From: Mytilus californianus
Taxonomy: Eukaryota > Mollusca > Bivalvia > Mytilida > Mytilidae
NCBI RefSeq assembly: GCF_021869535.1
Contig: NW_026262690.1
Location: 62,690,995-62,754,994, forward strand
Direction of reading: 5' to 3'
DNA length: 64,000 bases
Shown piece by piece: positions 27,151-38,434 of this stretch. How positions within the stretch are numbered: the stretch's first letter is position 1; every line of letters begins with the position of its first letter. The notes below the pieces were generated by a model, which had not been told where the DNA came from, did not search any database, and saw only the letters and a list, made by a program, of their open reading frames with translations. Both the position numbers and the translations under genes were made by a program.

Positions 27151-27299
27151 TTTTCCTTTTAGCTATCGTGCTGCCTGTCCTTTCCGACTTACAATTTTGA
27201 TTGCCTCTTTGGAATCACCTTACCATTAAACTATTATAACAAAATGATTTTTTTTTATTTTATTTAGTGTAATTATTATCTTTTCGTTTTCATGATTTT

Positions 27300-28456
27300 A
27301 TAAATCTTTATTGCAAAATAACACCCATAAGGGTCAAGCAATACAAACAATTATACATTTTAAATACAATGCAATACAATGTAATACAATACAATATAAT
27401 AGAACATATTTAAGAGTTCAATTTTAAATTTATGTAAAAAACACAATCATAAGCTGGTCTGACATGGGTCTGACCCCCTCAGTTCTAAAGACTGCTTAAG
27501 AAAGACACCAATATGATAAACAAGTTCAGGGATGGGGTTTAGAATGTGTTTTAGTTTATTAAATGCATCAAGATGTTGAAATAATGATACATAGTCTTTT
27601 AGATAAGCAAAAAAATTGGAACGCAATGATATGTTAATGTTACAATACAAAAAGAAATGAAATTCGTCATCTAGGACTCCACATTTTTTACATAATCTTT
27701 GTGCTCTTGGAATGTTTCTGTACCTTCCCAATTCAATGCCTAGGGAATGATTACTGAGTCTAAATTTTGAGAGAAACTGCCTATGTATAAAAATTTTGCA
27801 ATTTAAATATTCCTCAGACTGACAATTAGTTTTTAATTTCCCATAGAGACAAAGTTTGGATGAGAAATCCAATTTTGAAAGTTTATTTAAAGTAGTTTTT
27901 TCATATTCCTCTGAAACACACTTTTTAGTATTACATTTTAACACGTTTTTTGATTATTTAAAAGGTACATTAATATTAGAGTAATTTTCTGGGTTTATTT
28001 TCATATCTTTAAAAATTTTATCTGCAAATGAGTACCAAGAATAAATTCCTGCGGAATGTAAATTTATGTTTGTTTGTAGAGATTCTTTAACCAGGGGATT
28101 AATATCATTACAATTTATTCTATAAAAATACATGAGTGTTTGAGTTTTTATATAAGAGTCCAAAGAAAATCTACCTAATTCTGATCTAGCACCTATGTTA
28201 GTGGCTGTCTTTTTCAGTCCTAATACTGCTTTTCAAAATTTAGAATGAACCTTCTCAAAAGGATATTTTTCTGCTAATGCAAGAGTATCACAAAAAGTAT
28301 TATTTACAGCAGCTCTATTAGATGCCCTAAAAGCTGACTGAAAATTATCCATAAACCAAATTTCAGAGTTGTATGTCAAAATAGGTCTTATAAGAGTATC
28401 AAATAATTTACATGACAAATTAGTGGGAACAAAATTAAAATCGGAGGCCTTGCGTA
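27300..28456 (-). pseudogene. 3' end of a non-LTR (LINE) retrotransposon, C-terminal RT region broken by two stops
   Basis: One reading frame runs from about 28456 to 27447 on the - strand. It is interrupted only by a TGA (28235-28233, where a Cys codon is likely ancestral: HSKF*KAVLGLKK) and a TAA (27956-27954). Seen: CKLFDTLIRPILTYNSEIWF, typical of the region after the RT core; KVHSKF and ARSELGRF (lineage-typical); and near the C-terminus a zinc-knuckle-like C-X2-C-X7-H-X4-C (CKKCGVLDDEFHFFLYC). Downstream are a TTGTA-rich 3' UTR and AATAAA (27312-27307). The RT core and endonuclease are absent, so this is a 5'-truncated copy. The clade (CR1/Jockey-like) is inferred. Confidence 0.8.
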
Positions 28457-28459
28457 CAG

Positions 28460-29685
28460 TTTGATATGTGTTGATGAAGTGCTATAAAATACCTGGGGAT
28501 ACCAGTGTTGTGAATAGCGATAGAATTGTCATACAACAAGTACAGAACAAAACGGTAATTTTCTACCACCTGTCGATATTTTCATTTGTTACCACTTACA
28601 AAGGTATCCGTCATATCTCACAGGGTTATAGGTCGAGAAGCTCCGAGGTCAGGTTGTAAACACAGCTGTTACTCCCTTCTCTACTGTGAGAAAAAAACTC
28701 TATAATATGATTATTTTTAGTTTTAAATTTTCAAGTCATTTATTAATTGATAAAATCTGTTGCTTTATTGTCATGTTATTTTTGTCCGTTTTTTTCTTCA
28801 ACCTGTTACTATAACATATTTTTAAATTCAGTGCGGAAAAAAAACATACCAGTTGTTGGCAATTTTCCGCTTCGGGTAACATTAAATTGTTCTCAAAGTG
28901 ACAATATGCGAATATAAACATTGCGTATCTGCCAATAGGAAGAATAAAACATTTTTCTTTTTTTTCTTTTTTTTCTTGCCGATTGTTTAAATGTAGAAAC
29001 ATAAAAATCTTTAAAATCTGTTTGATCTATAATAATTACTTTTAACTATTGATTTAAACAAGCGAATAAAAATTAAAAAAACTATAATCTCAAATCATCA
29101 TCCAGTTATATTGTGTTGATAAGATTTCAAAAACAAACTGAACCAAAGAAAAAAAAAGATTTAAAAAACAACTATTATCAGTGGTTTCTGATTATTAAGG
29201 CTAGCCGTTAAAATTATGAAATAAGGGCTGAAATAAAGTGCTATATATCTTATACGAACTATGTATTATAAATTCTATCGATATTTCTTTGTCGTTATCA
29301 TTTTTTGTTTTCTTTTGTGGGCATGTTATCAATCGTATTATATTTTGAAGCCACTCACCAGACAAAGACTGACTTTAGAATCTTTATTTTTTTGAAATAT
29401 TGATACTGTAACAATAAGAATGGGGCTGGTCGGTGTGGATCTCAATCCCTCGTTTCTTTTAGTTTTTTTTTTTATATTTAGCAGAATGTATACAAGTTTT
29501 ATGCTCATATGAGTGAAGCGAAGGAGAAAATCAAAATTATTGGTTTCGCCTATATTATATGATTTATAATACATCCAAAGAGCGACAACCTCAGCAATTT
29601 AATGGTTTTTAACTTACAGAACAAGTTTATAATAAAAATTAAAAATAGGAGTTTGATTAACATGCAGTACTACAAATTAAAAACA
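28460..29685. other. intergenic, no gene recognised
   Basis: AT-rich with homopolymer runs near 28960 and 29460. No conserved frames. Confidence 0.5.
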
Positions 29686-29689
29686 AATC

Positions 29690-30005
29690 TTAAAGGTAGG
29701 CTCAGCAAAGTGTGCCACCCACGACGAAGTGCAGCACTACAGGAAATTTGGGCTGCCACCCGAACAGCCTGGCAGAAATTTTGCCTAGGGATAAGACATC
29801 TCAAACTCCTCAAAGAGTTGTGGGAGTAGAGAGTGTGGGGTTTCCTTTCAACAGTCATCGGATTTATGTCCTCATTCCAACTCGTCTTGGCTGCGTATTT
29901 TACGTCCCACATAGCCAAAGTTGACATTCCAAAATGGACATTACATACAACTAAACAGACGTGGCTGTGTATCTATACATCCCACTCTGTTAAACTGCGA
30001 AGAAG
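29690..30005. repeat. GC-richer dispersed repeat fragment
   Basis: Contains GTCCTCATTCCAACTCGTCT and GTGGCTGTGTATCTATACAT. Related words occur at 35150-35230 and, in reverse, at 41490-41560. Overlapping frames on both strands are attributed to the repeat's higher GC. Confidence 0.5.
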
Positions 30006-30009
30006 TCCC

Positions 30010-31900
30010 CTATAAGACGGAGAAACTGGCACCAATGTATATACCATAGGGAGTCGTTATTATTATCAACATCATTGTAGATGAAAACAACACTTAATAA
30101 ATTTCGCTATCGAGATATTTAAAAAAACAAAACACGGAATGATCAGGTTGGTTATATTGACGTCTGGTAGAATTTGAAATAGAAATCTAATAGTACCTTG
30201 CTTATTACTTTGAACCCAGCATTTAAAAGAGGACAAATAACTAAACCAATGTATCATAAATTCTTATCAAATTCGCACAACTTTAGCTAATGGTTGTAAC
30301 CTGAAAGTAAGCCAAATTGTTGAGTTTATGCTATAAGAGTTTGTTGACTTCCTTGTCACTATATTCACATCTTGTAAACGCCGCATTTAGTCTTACTTTG
30401 TTCAGAATTCAAACCAAGATAAAAACCAAAAGCATAGTCAATGATACGCGAAATGCAGGTCAGGACTACTCTTTTTTCGAACATTTACCAGAGTATGCAG
30501 ATTCAAATTCAAAAATATTTCCATACCATGTTGACACTGTGGTAACTGGTGAAAAAAAAATGTCTTCCTTCCAAATATTACTCCTCGTGCAATGTTAGGC
30601 ACTTTCTCCACAGAGGAGTTATTTATTTCTGAAACATCTTAGAAAACGTTCTTATAAATAGTAAATCATAGTATGGAGCTTAGAGATATTTGTAAATTTT
30701 TAAATTAAAGACAAATTTTCACAAAACAGTCCATTATTGTCGATGAAAATCCATCTGGACCTTTTAATATGCATAAGCATAAATTCCACCTACAAAAATT
30801 CACGGAAGGATAAACGATTATTCCAAGCATTCATTTGCATCTCTGCCCCGGCAACAGTTTTTGAGGAAAAAAAAAAAAAAGCAATTCTCTTCAGATAGAG
30901 AAAGTTAGGTACACCTTGTTACGTTCAGTACTGTTTTGTCTTGAAAACGTATAAAGCAAAAACATTTTGATACATTATCTCGCTTCTGATTCCATTATTT
31001 TTTTACATAACTAGGCTGTTATGTTGATATAATGGCATTAAAAATTCACAGTTTCATAATCCATGGCTTCCATTTTTACGATTGAAAAATTGTTTGTGTA
31101 ATGGGAAGAAAATTTCTTGACGAAGTAGAATCCTGAATGTGAAGGGTCCAATCTAGAAATTGTTGAAAGAGATTTAGATTCAGTGTGTATTTATTTTTTC
31201 CATTTTTTTTTTATCAATATGCAGAAAAGATAGCCATCTTTAAAATATTAGTGTTGCAAGTTTTCATGGCCAATAATAAGTGTTTGCAAGTATATGTCAA
31301 AGAATTCAGTTAAACAAATAAGTATTAAATATTTGGTAATTGTTATTTCGAAATACCTTTCGAGCATTTGGGTAAACAAAGTACGCAAACTAGTGACCTG
31401 TTTTAAATCTTATCTTCAACTTTTTATTTTCAATTTAGAAAACCAATATTAAGTGACATTACAGTGTCCGGAATCTCCAATAAAGAGCCTACCCGTTTTA
31501 ACATAGTAATTTCGCTGTATATGTCTTGTCTTGATGTTATTGTTATATCATTTATTAACTTAAAATTTTTCTAAGCAACTGTACATTAGAACACGGTTGA
31601 CGCAGCTTTGTGTTCCTCTAAGCTATGGAAACCGAGTCGTTTTTCGTGAAATTTCTGGATTCACAAATCTAGAAGTTGAAGCAAGAATTGAACTGTACCT
31701 ATATATATATTTTTTTTATCAAGTCTAACATTTAACCAACTATATTTTGAGGTCTTTCAAATTTTTAATAATCGGCATTTGAATTGTGTTTATTTTGTGG
31801 AAACAAATGACTTCAGCAATATAGAATGTAACTATCTGTATATATACGTCTTAACAGGATTAACCCTACAAATAACATTACTATGTCTTAAATCTAGCCC
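30010..31900. other. intergenic, no gene recognised
   Basis: AT-rich. The frame at 30317-30598 has no recognisable domain. Confidence 0.5.
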
Positions 31901-31903
31901 ATA

Positions 31904-32004
31904 TCATGGGATCTGCAAACCGGGATTTGAATCCATGCTTTTATGGCATCGTGGGAACTCCTCGTGTACTGAGTCCAACCACCTTAACCATTCGGCCACC
32001 TAAA
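31904..32004 (-). repeat. tRNA-derived sequence (Ser/Leu-type tRNA pseudogene or SINE head)
   Basis: On the - strand: A-box-like TGGCCGAATGG (31998-31988), as in Ser/Leu tRNAs, followed by TTAAGG and TTGGACT. A B-box-like GGATTCAAATCC lies at 31934-31923, 54 nt after the A box, a distance fitting a long variable arm. The anticodon stem does not pair cleanly and the acceptor stem is not closed, so it is not a working tRNA. Confidence 0.55.
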
Positions 32005-32137
32005 CTATATTAAAATACAGATTGTATTAGTAGATGCCTTTCGTCGGCTTTAGCTATGTTTGCAACACATTACATGATGTATGTGTCGGCCTGTAGATGG
32101 AATACCTTGCAGATAAGCAATTGTTCAAAAAAAATCC

Positions 32138-32205
32138 TTCAAATTTTCTATACAACACATTTCACTTATATTTATAATAGCACTGTGTTGTATAGAAAAT
32201 TTGAA
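32138..32205. repeat. perfect 22-bp inverted repeat (24-nt loop)
   Basis: Arms 32138-32159 and 32184-32205 are exact reverse complements (TTCAAATTTTCTATACAACA plus CA). It lies about 95 bp upstream of the RT fragment that starts at 32299. Confidence 0.85.
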
Positions 32206-32298
32206 AAACTGTGCATATTTTAAATTATAAACACAGTTTCCTAACATAAACGTAACCGTGTACTAAACAATTACAAAAAAAAGAACTACTAACTGACT

Positions 32299-32667
32299 TG
32301 CCAACTCGTTCGTTATGTCCGTGTGTGTAGTGATGTCATAGGTTTTAACGAACGTAATCATTGCATCACTGGTAAATTATTAAGTCAGGGATTTCGTTAC
32401 CATAAATTACGTAAAACTGTTACTAAATTCTTTCATAGATACAAAGATTTGATTAGTAAATTTGGCTATACCTGTAGAAAACTGATTAAAAAGTTAAACG
32501 GTATTTCACATCCTAAATTTTACGGTAATATTGTACTTAAACTCATCGAACCTTTAAACAAACTTATTAGTAAAGGTTATCTTACCAATGTTGTAATAAG
32601 ATCTTTGAATATAGTTTACATTGGCACTAATATCGATTTTGTCATCAGCAAATTAAAACATAACTAA
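32299..32667 (+). pseudogene. C-terminal fragment of a mussel retroelement reverse transcriptase
   Basis: An open frame from at least 32299 (CQLVRYVRVCSDVIGFNERN) to TAA at 32667, with KLLSQGFRYHKLRKTVTKFF, HPKFYGNIV and related words. It corresponds to the region just downstream of the ISQLIRY block of the RT pseudogene at 4.3-5.4 kb. No catalytic motif is present, so it is a 5'-truncated copy with its natural 3' end. Confidence 0.75.
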
Positions 32668-33780
32668 ATTTGTATTCTTTTCAAACGGGATGTATAAAGA
32701 CACACCCACGTTCATTTTGATCTATAAAGAGGTTAAACTCCTAACTATTCTACTGCCTGTCGATACATTTATTTTTGGCATTGCACAAGTCATGTCTTCT
32801 TTGACTGTCCATGACATTAAAATACTAAATCCCTGGGATGTGTTTTAGTTGATTTTAGTCTCTGATGCATGATTTTTTATTATTAATTGTTTTTGGCTTT
32901 TAACTAGCTGTCAGTAACTGCGAGTACTCTCAAATCGTACTTTCTTGTTTATTTGACCTGTTGATACTAATTGTAATGCTTTTTTTGTTATTTAATGTTA
33001 TTCAGGGTTATAGCTGCATGGTCTATATACCAGCTTTGATAAGTGTTTGGTATTACTATAAATTTTCACTTCGTACTATGAACATCAAACTTATTTATTT
33101 TGTAAAAATATTTCCTTTCTCTATTTGAACTGTATACGTATACCTAACAACAAAATCATTTTCATTTACCTGTGTTTAAAGTAATTGCAAATGGCTGATA
33201 TTTTTATTCGAGCATATTGTTTTTCTTAAATTGTTTAACATTTCATAGCGGTATAACATGTTACTTTTATTATTCTTCCCTTAGTTTATTTATTTTGTAT
33301 TTACATTGTATCATAGGTCAAATTTATTTGTTCAGTGTATGTTTACTGGTGTTAATATGTGCTTTGATTGAGTAAAGCCATTTCAGTTGACATTTTATAG
33401 TGTGTCTTTCTATGTTGTGATGTTACACTATTGTTTCAGAAAAAGGGTGAAGGTTTGGTACCATTTAAACGTTTAAACCCGCTGCAATTGTTTGCACCTG
33501 TCCTAAGTTAGGAATCTGATGTTCAGTAGTTGTCGTTTGTTGATGTGGTTCATAAGTGTTTCTCGTTTCTCGTTTTTTATATAGATTAGACCGTTGGTTT
33601 TCCCATTTGAATGGTTTTACACTAGTAATTTTTGGGGCCCTTTATAGCTTGCTGTTCGGTGTGAGCCAAGGCTCCGTGTTGAAGACCGCACTTTGACCTA
33701 TAATGGTTTACTTTTATAAATTTTGACTTGGATGGAGAGTTGTTTCATTGGCACTCATACCACATCTTCTTATATCTATT
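32668..33780 (+). mobile_element. 3' part of the same retroelement, copy B
   Basis: 32766-33780 is collinear with 6043-7056 at high identity, ending CACATCTTCTTATATCTAT. Its contiguity with the RT frame suggests that this 1-kb segment is the element's 3' untranslated region. Confidence 0.75.
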
Positions 33781-33950
33781 TGAATAAATCTAATTTAAAC
33801 AGAGTGTTCTTTGCTTGATTTGGATATTTCAATTTCCCACGGGAAACTTTATACTATAACAGATACGACAAAAGAGACGATTTCTCCTTCCTTATGATAT
33901 ATTCATTTTTAGGACGGAGTTATTCATTTGGTCCCTTCTTACGGTGTGTA

Positions 33951-34150
33951 CATCTCCTAACTCGTTCGCTAAACTCATGCATGTATTGACATTTTAGATT
34001 TCATTGAACGTAATCTATATATAATTATTTAAAATGGTTAATTACTGAGTCAGGGATTTCGTTACCACAAATTACTTAAGACATTTACTAAATTATTTCA
34101 TAGTTACAACGAATTGGTTTGGGAGCTTGATTCTTATTACAAACAGGGAT
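33951..34150 (+). pseudogene. second, degraded copy of the RT C-terminal fragment
   Basis: CTAACTCGTTCG..., TTCATTGAACGTAATC and GAGTCAGGGATTTCGTTACC mirror 32305-32450, with small deletions that destroy the frame. It starts at nearly the same point in the element as the 32.3-kb copy. Confidence 0.65.
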
Positions 34151-34819
34151 ATTGCATTCTATTTATTATAGATGTAAAGAGCCTGTAAAGATAGATACGA
34201 TCCATGTAAACTTAAGCGAGCCTCGCTTTTCGTCCTGTTTCTAAAGCTCATACAAATAAATTTTATATTTTACGACAATGTACATATATTGTATATGTAT
34301 GTCGGGGAATAAGTATGTATTGTGACGTATGACAGTTATATATTTGTGATATTGTGTACTTTTTCTGTAACTTTTGTTCAAATTTATAATTGTCTATTGT
34401 TGTTGTTGCATGTAATTATACTTATAATTTTTAACTTATTATATTTTTTATGACTTGTGACTGATCGTAAATCCAATTAACACCAAAATGTTAATCTCCA
34501 AAAAGGCGGGCAGACATATACGTCATAAATTTAATTATAAAGTACATGACTTGAATGTGTACAACACTGAAAATACTTAGGTGTATCCCTTAGTACCTCT
34601 GTCTCCTTTTACTTTGATCAGAATAAATTTTACAAGAAAATTTTAAAAGCATATCATAAACTTTAGAAAGACTTTAAATTAAAATTAAAAACTAGCATAC
34701 ATGTCTTCTCCAGCTAGCGGCAATCAATTTACCATAACGTTTGTTTTCCCTTTGATCGCACTGCCAAAAACATCCTTAATCCAGAGAACTAAACCTAGCT
34801 TTAAAATCATCTTATATTG

Positions 34820-34978
34820 TTTTTGTTATTGACACACTGGTATTATACATTGTGCTCGTGTACTGTATTTGTTTGTATAACTGAATTATGATTGTATCTT
34901 TGTCATTGACCCCTGCGAGACCTTTTAAATTGGAATAAACACACTTTGTATTGTATTGTATTGTATTGTATTGTATAT
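34820..34978 (+). repeat. LINE-type 3' tail ending in (TTGTA)n
   Basis: CATTGACCCCTGCGAGACC, then GGAATAAA and about seven tandem TTGTA units at 34941-34974. The same layout (GACCC, AATAAA, TTGTA-rich) ends the LINE at 27.3 kb. The upstream coding part is not recognisable. Confidence 0.55.
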
Positions 34979-37900
34979 TGGGGATAGGACTTAAGTTGCG
35001 ATAACTTGTGTCTGATCCTTAAGCTTTTTTTACATGTAGTAACAAATGAAATATGTTTAAATGAACTGACCACCAACGAACACCAATGGCTTTTTACAAG
35101 GGTTCTTAAACGTGCAAGGATTTGGAACCTCTCCCAACACCAGGCAACAGATTTAAGGTCCCCATTCTAACCAGATGTGGCTGCGTATTTAATCATCTCA
35201 CACAGACAAACGAACGCCCCCTTTGGTCTAGATACCGGACGAAAGAAATAATCACATTTAATTCATATTCAATATTATACAATTATATTTAGAGAGGGAC
35301 AGTCAACACTTGCTGTTCCAATAAATGGTATGACGCGGAAACAGGTCGACATGGGGAGGCCAGTAACGCTTACTAAAACGACGATTGGGCCTTAATGTTT
35401 TTATTGTTAGTATACAATATTATAAAAGTTTTATAATTTTTCCATTTAGCATTTGTTGGGTTAAAAAAGAGACCCAGAAAGTATATTTCAGTGAGTAAAC
35501 AGTGTGACCTCTTCATTTTTTAAAACACAAGTAAAGTTTAATTCAATAAACTGGTATGTTTTTTCCTCAATAAATTTGTTTAAATTTACTTTTTGTTATA
35601 TTTTGTAATAAACTTTAAATGTGCATGTGACGTTGGTACTACTTAGCGTTTCACGACGTTCCTCAAAATAAGGCGATTTCGACGATTTCAAAGAAAGTTT
35701 TAGGCGTTCAAGCATATTATTGATGATGTCAATTTACTGTTGTGAATTTGGTAACCGATTTCGGTTTGTCTGAAAAAAATGCATAAATTTACAAATAAAA
35801 CTCAAAGTGGTCGTATAGATATTTTTTTAATGAAATTCATTTACAGGAGTTGTCAGTCTTTCCAGGCCATAATTGATAATTTTCCTTTCGGCAGCAGTTC
35901 GCATTAATGAATCCGATACAATAATGTCCAAATTTACACAGATTTATTTTTAATATAAATTAGATTTTGAATTCATATTCTCCTATTTTTTGCATATTTA
36001 TTCCTTTTGTTGCATTTCTTCCCGTTTCCGTTTCCTTTCTATATTTTATCATTTCCCGATGATTTCTTTGTCGCAAAATATTTAGGAAGTTAAACATTCG
36101 GGACTCATGTTTTAATTTTCTCATTTCCGTATTTTTGTGGCATATCCTTTGTTTGTTATAATTGCCAGCAATGGGTTTTCTCTATTTTATTTTATTAACA
36201 AAAAAATATACATGTTACTTTTGACGATTTAAAACTTGCAGATAGACAATGTTCCTTATATAAAACAAATACGCTATAAAAAAAAACCCTAAGATCCCGA
36301 TATTTTTTTTATATCGATCTCATTTGGTCCACATTTGAATTTAAACTTAAACTATTCCTTTCTCATACATTGGTTGTATTGTAATTTATACATGCATTTT
36401 TATTTTCATTCGAATTAAACTGGAAACAAATAATTACGATATAAAATTAAAAACCAGAGCATGACATCAATTACGTTTTGCGAACGTTGGGACAAAACGG
36501 CTATACTTTTTGAAACGATCTAAAAACCTTGTTGCCTAACGAAAAAATATTAAACACTATATTGTTTAAGAAGAAAAACAGAAAAACCTTTACCGCCAAG
36601 TTTTATTTATTATGATCTAACTATGCTTATTTGATAGACAGCTGGTTAAAACCTCAATTTTAAAGAAAATACAGCGTTTTTTTCGTTGGGACAAGATGGC
36701 TATACTTTTTGAAGTCATTGCAATAGAAACTATACGCATGGTTTCCGGCAAAAAAATATCATGAACCAGGAGAAAAGTAAAAAAACTTTCAAAATATAGT
36801 GAATATTTTTTCTCTCAGCTTTTTCAATTTCACGGTATAAATGCGCAAACCCGAAATATACTTACTTTGCATACAGTTGGACATTTTTCAGACCGTTTAC
36901 AAAAATAACATTTTCCGGATTACGGTTTCAGTGATATTGATTTTGCTTTAACACGCGAATAATTATAACAATAGCAATATTATTGTTAAGTTTTACGATG
37001 ATCAGAGAAAAAATACCGTAGGAGAGAAACGGAACTCTGATCTTTTGCACACAAAATGAAACGTTGGACATTACGTTTTTGCGTAAAAATGGGATACTTA
37101 AGTGTTATAATTCCTGGTATTTTAAATTTCGGTTCCTTTTTTTCTTTAATTTCAAGTCAAATGGAATGAATTCAAACAGAAATCACTATATTTTTATCGA
37201 ACTGACCCGTCTACGTTTTTATTTTAATGCTAATCTATAGCAAAATGGAATTGGTACCAACATCGTGCGCAACGTCATGTATAATATATGTTTATTTTCG
37301 TCGTCAATTTTGTTTATAATATATATACCGCAGAAAGACTGCTAATCAACAATAAATATCCTTCAGAATATTATACTGGTTCAAATGAGGAATATCATAT
37401 CCGATAGCGGTGATCACAAATCTTTCTAAAGCGTCTCATAGATGAGGGTATGGACGGGGGTCCTTCATTTCTGTATTCTTTGATTTTTTCATTCATTATT
37501 CTTTATCTTTAAAAATATTGGCTATTCTGTAATTACTAGGTAACTGTATTCTGGACATTGTTAATTCTTTTCTGTAATCAGTATATTTTTACCCAATTCT
37601 TTAATTTTTGCAGTTATTCTTTATATTTTAGCACCCCATTATTCTCTATATTTTTTTTTGGCCAAATATTCTCTATTCTGTAAACCCCAACCACACCCTA
37701 ATAGATAATCTCTAGAAACTAAATTGTATTTTACTTTAAATAACCTGTATTTATTAATCAAGGGTCACATGATTATTAGTCATCATTTATTTATCATTTT
37801 CATGTACTTATTATAATATATTATCTGAATTATAAAAGTAAGTTTCCGTTGTAGTTTGCCGTATAGGTAACTGTAAAAACATTTCCGTTTGAAATAGGTT

Positions 37901-38080
37901 ATTTCTATTAATCGATTAATGAATTACGTATGTTTGTTTACCTAATGCGGTGAAGGTCAGAACAAATGTCAATATAAAAATTTCCACGTGTATACCACAA
38001 CAACAACACAATTGTAATGAATAGATGACGTTTTCAGTACAAACATGTATATTTATCATGCAGTAGTATTACTATAGAAT
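34979..38080. other. intergenic region upstream of chac, no gene
   Basis: Contains a repeat fragment at 35040-35230 and an imperfect duplication at 36480-36580 and 36680-36790 (GGGACAAAACGGCTATACTT against GGGACAAGATGGCTATACTT, about 200 bp apart). An ATTCT-rich stretch lies at 37450-37690. No conserved frames. Confidence 0.5.
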
Positions 38081-38089
38081 AAATTTGAA

Positions 38090-38098
38090 TGATGCAAC
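38090..38098 (+). promoter_or_regulatory. ATF4/C-EBP (CARE) consensus upstream of chac
   Basis: TGATGCAAC (reverse GTTGCATCA) matches the C/EBP-ATF response element TGATGNAAN. It sits 129-137 bp upstream of the predicted start site. Vertebrate CHAC1 is a known ATF4 target through such elements. A 9-mer can occur by chance, so the claim rests on position and on that precedent. Confidence 0.4.
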
Positions 38099-38196
38099 TC
38101 TGTATCTGTACGACCAATGAAAATATCGATAAATTGTACGTATAATTACTAGACTGGCGGATACTTGTACCACTATATCAGAGACATATCTCTGAC

Positions 38197-38230
38197 TATA
38201 TATATTCAAGCTATCGTGAACTGTTCAGTT
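38197..38230 (+). promoter_or_regulatory. TATA box plus initiator-like site of chac
   Basis: TATATATA at 38197-38204 and TCAGTT at 38225-38230. The predicted start A (38227) lies 30 bp from the first T of the TATA box, the canonical spacing. The implied 5' leader is only about 28 nt and has no upstream ATG. Predicted from sequence; the start site is not measured. Confidence 0.6.
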
Positions 38231-38254
38231 CTATTAAACTTTAAAATATAGAAA

Positions 38255-38434
38255 ATGAGTAATACGGTTTTAGAATCTTTGATCGACATGGAAAGCAGTA
38301 TATGGGTATTTGGTTACGGATCTCTTACTTGGAAACCAAATTTTATTTACAAATCAAAGGAAATAGGATATATTCATGGTTATCAAAGAAGATTCTGGCA
38401 GGGAAATGTAACTCATAGAGGAACCGTTAATAAG
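38255..38434 (+). CDS. chac: chac exon 1 (60 codons)
   Basis: Starts at an ATG 28 nt after the predicted initiator site and ends ...AATAAG|gtataa. It encodes the glycine-rich YGSL substrate-binding loop and the RRFWQG motif. Without splicing, the frame stops two codons later, so the exon border is well placed. Confidence 0.93.

Noticed and set aside
29670-29927. Overlapping frames on both strands as a gene
   Set aside because: They sit in a GC-richer dispersed repeat, which explains the lack of stops on both strands.
31904-32004. Functional tRNA gene
   Set aside because: Anticodon stem and acceptor stem do not pair; kept only as a tRNA-derived repeat.
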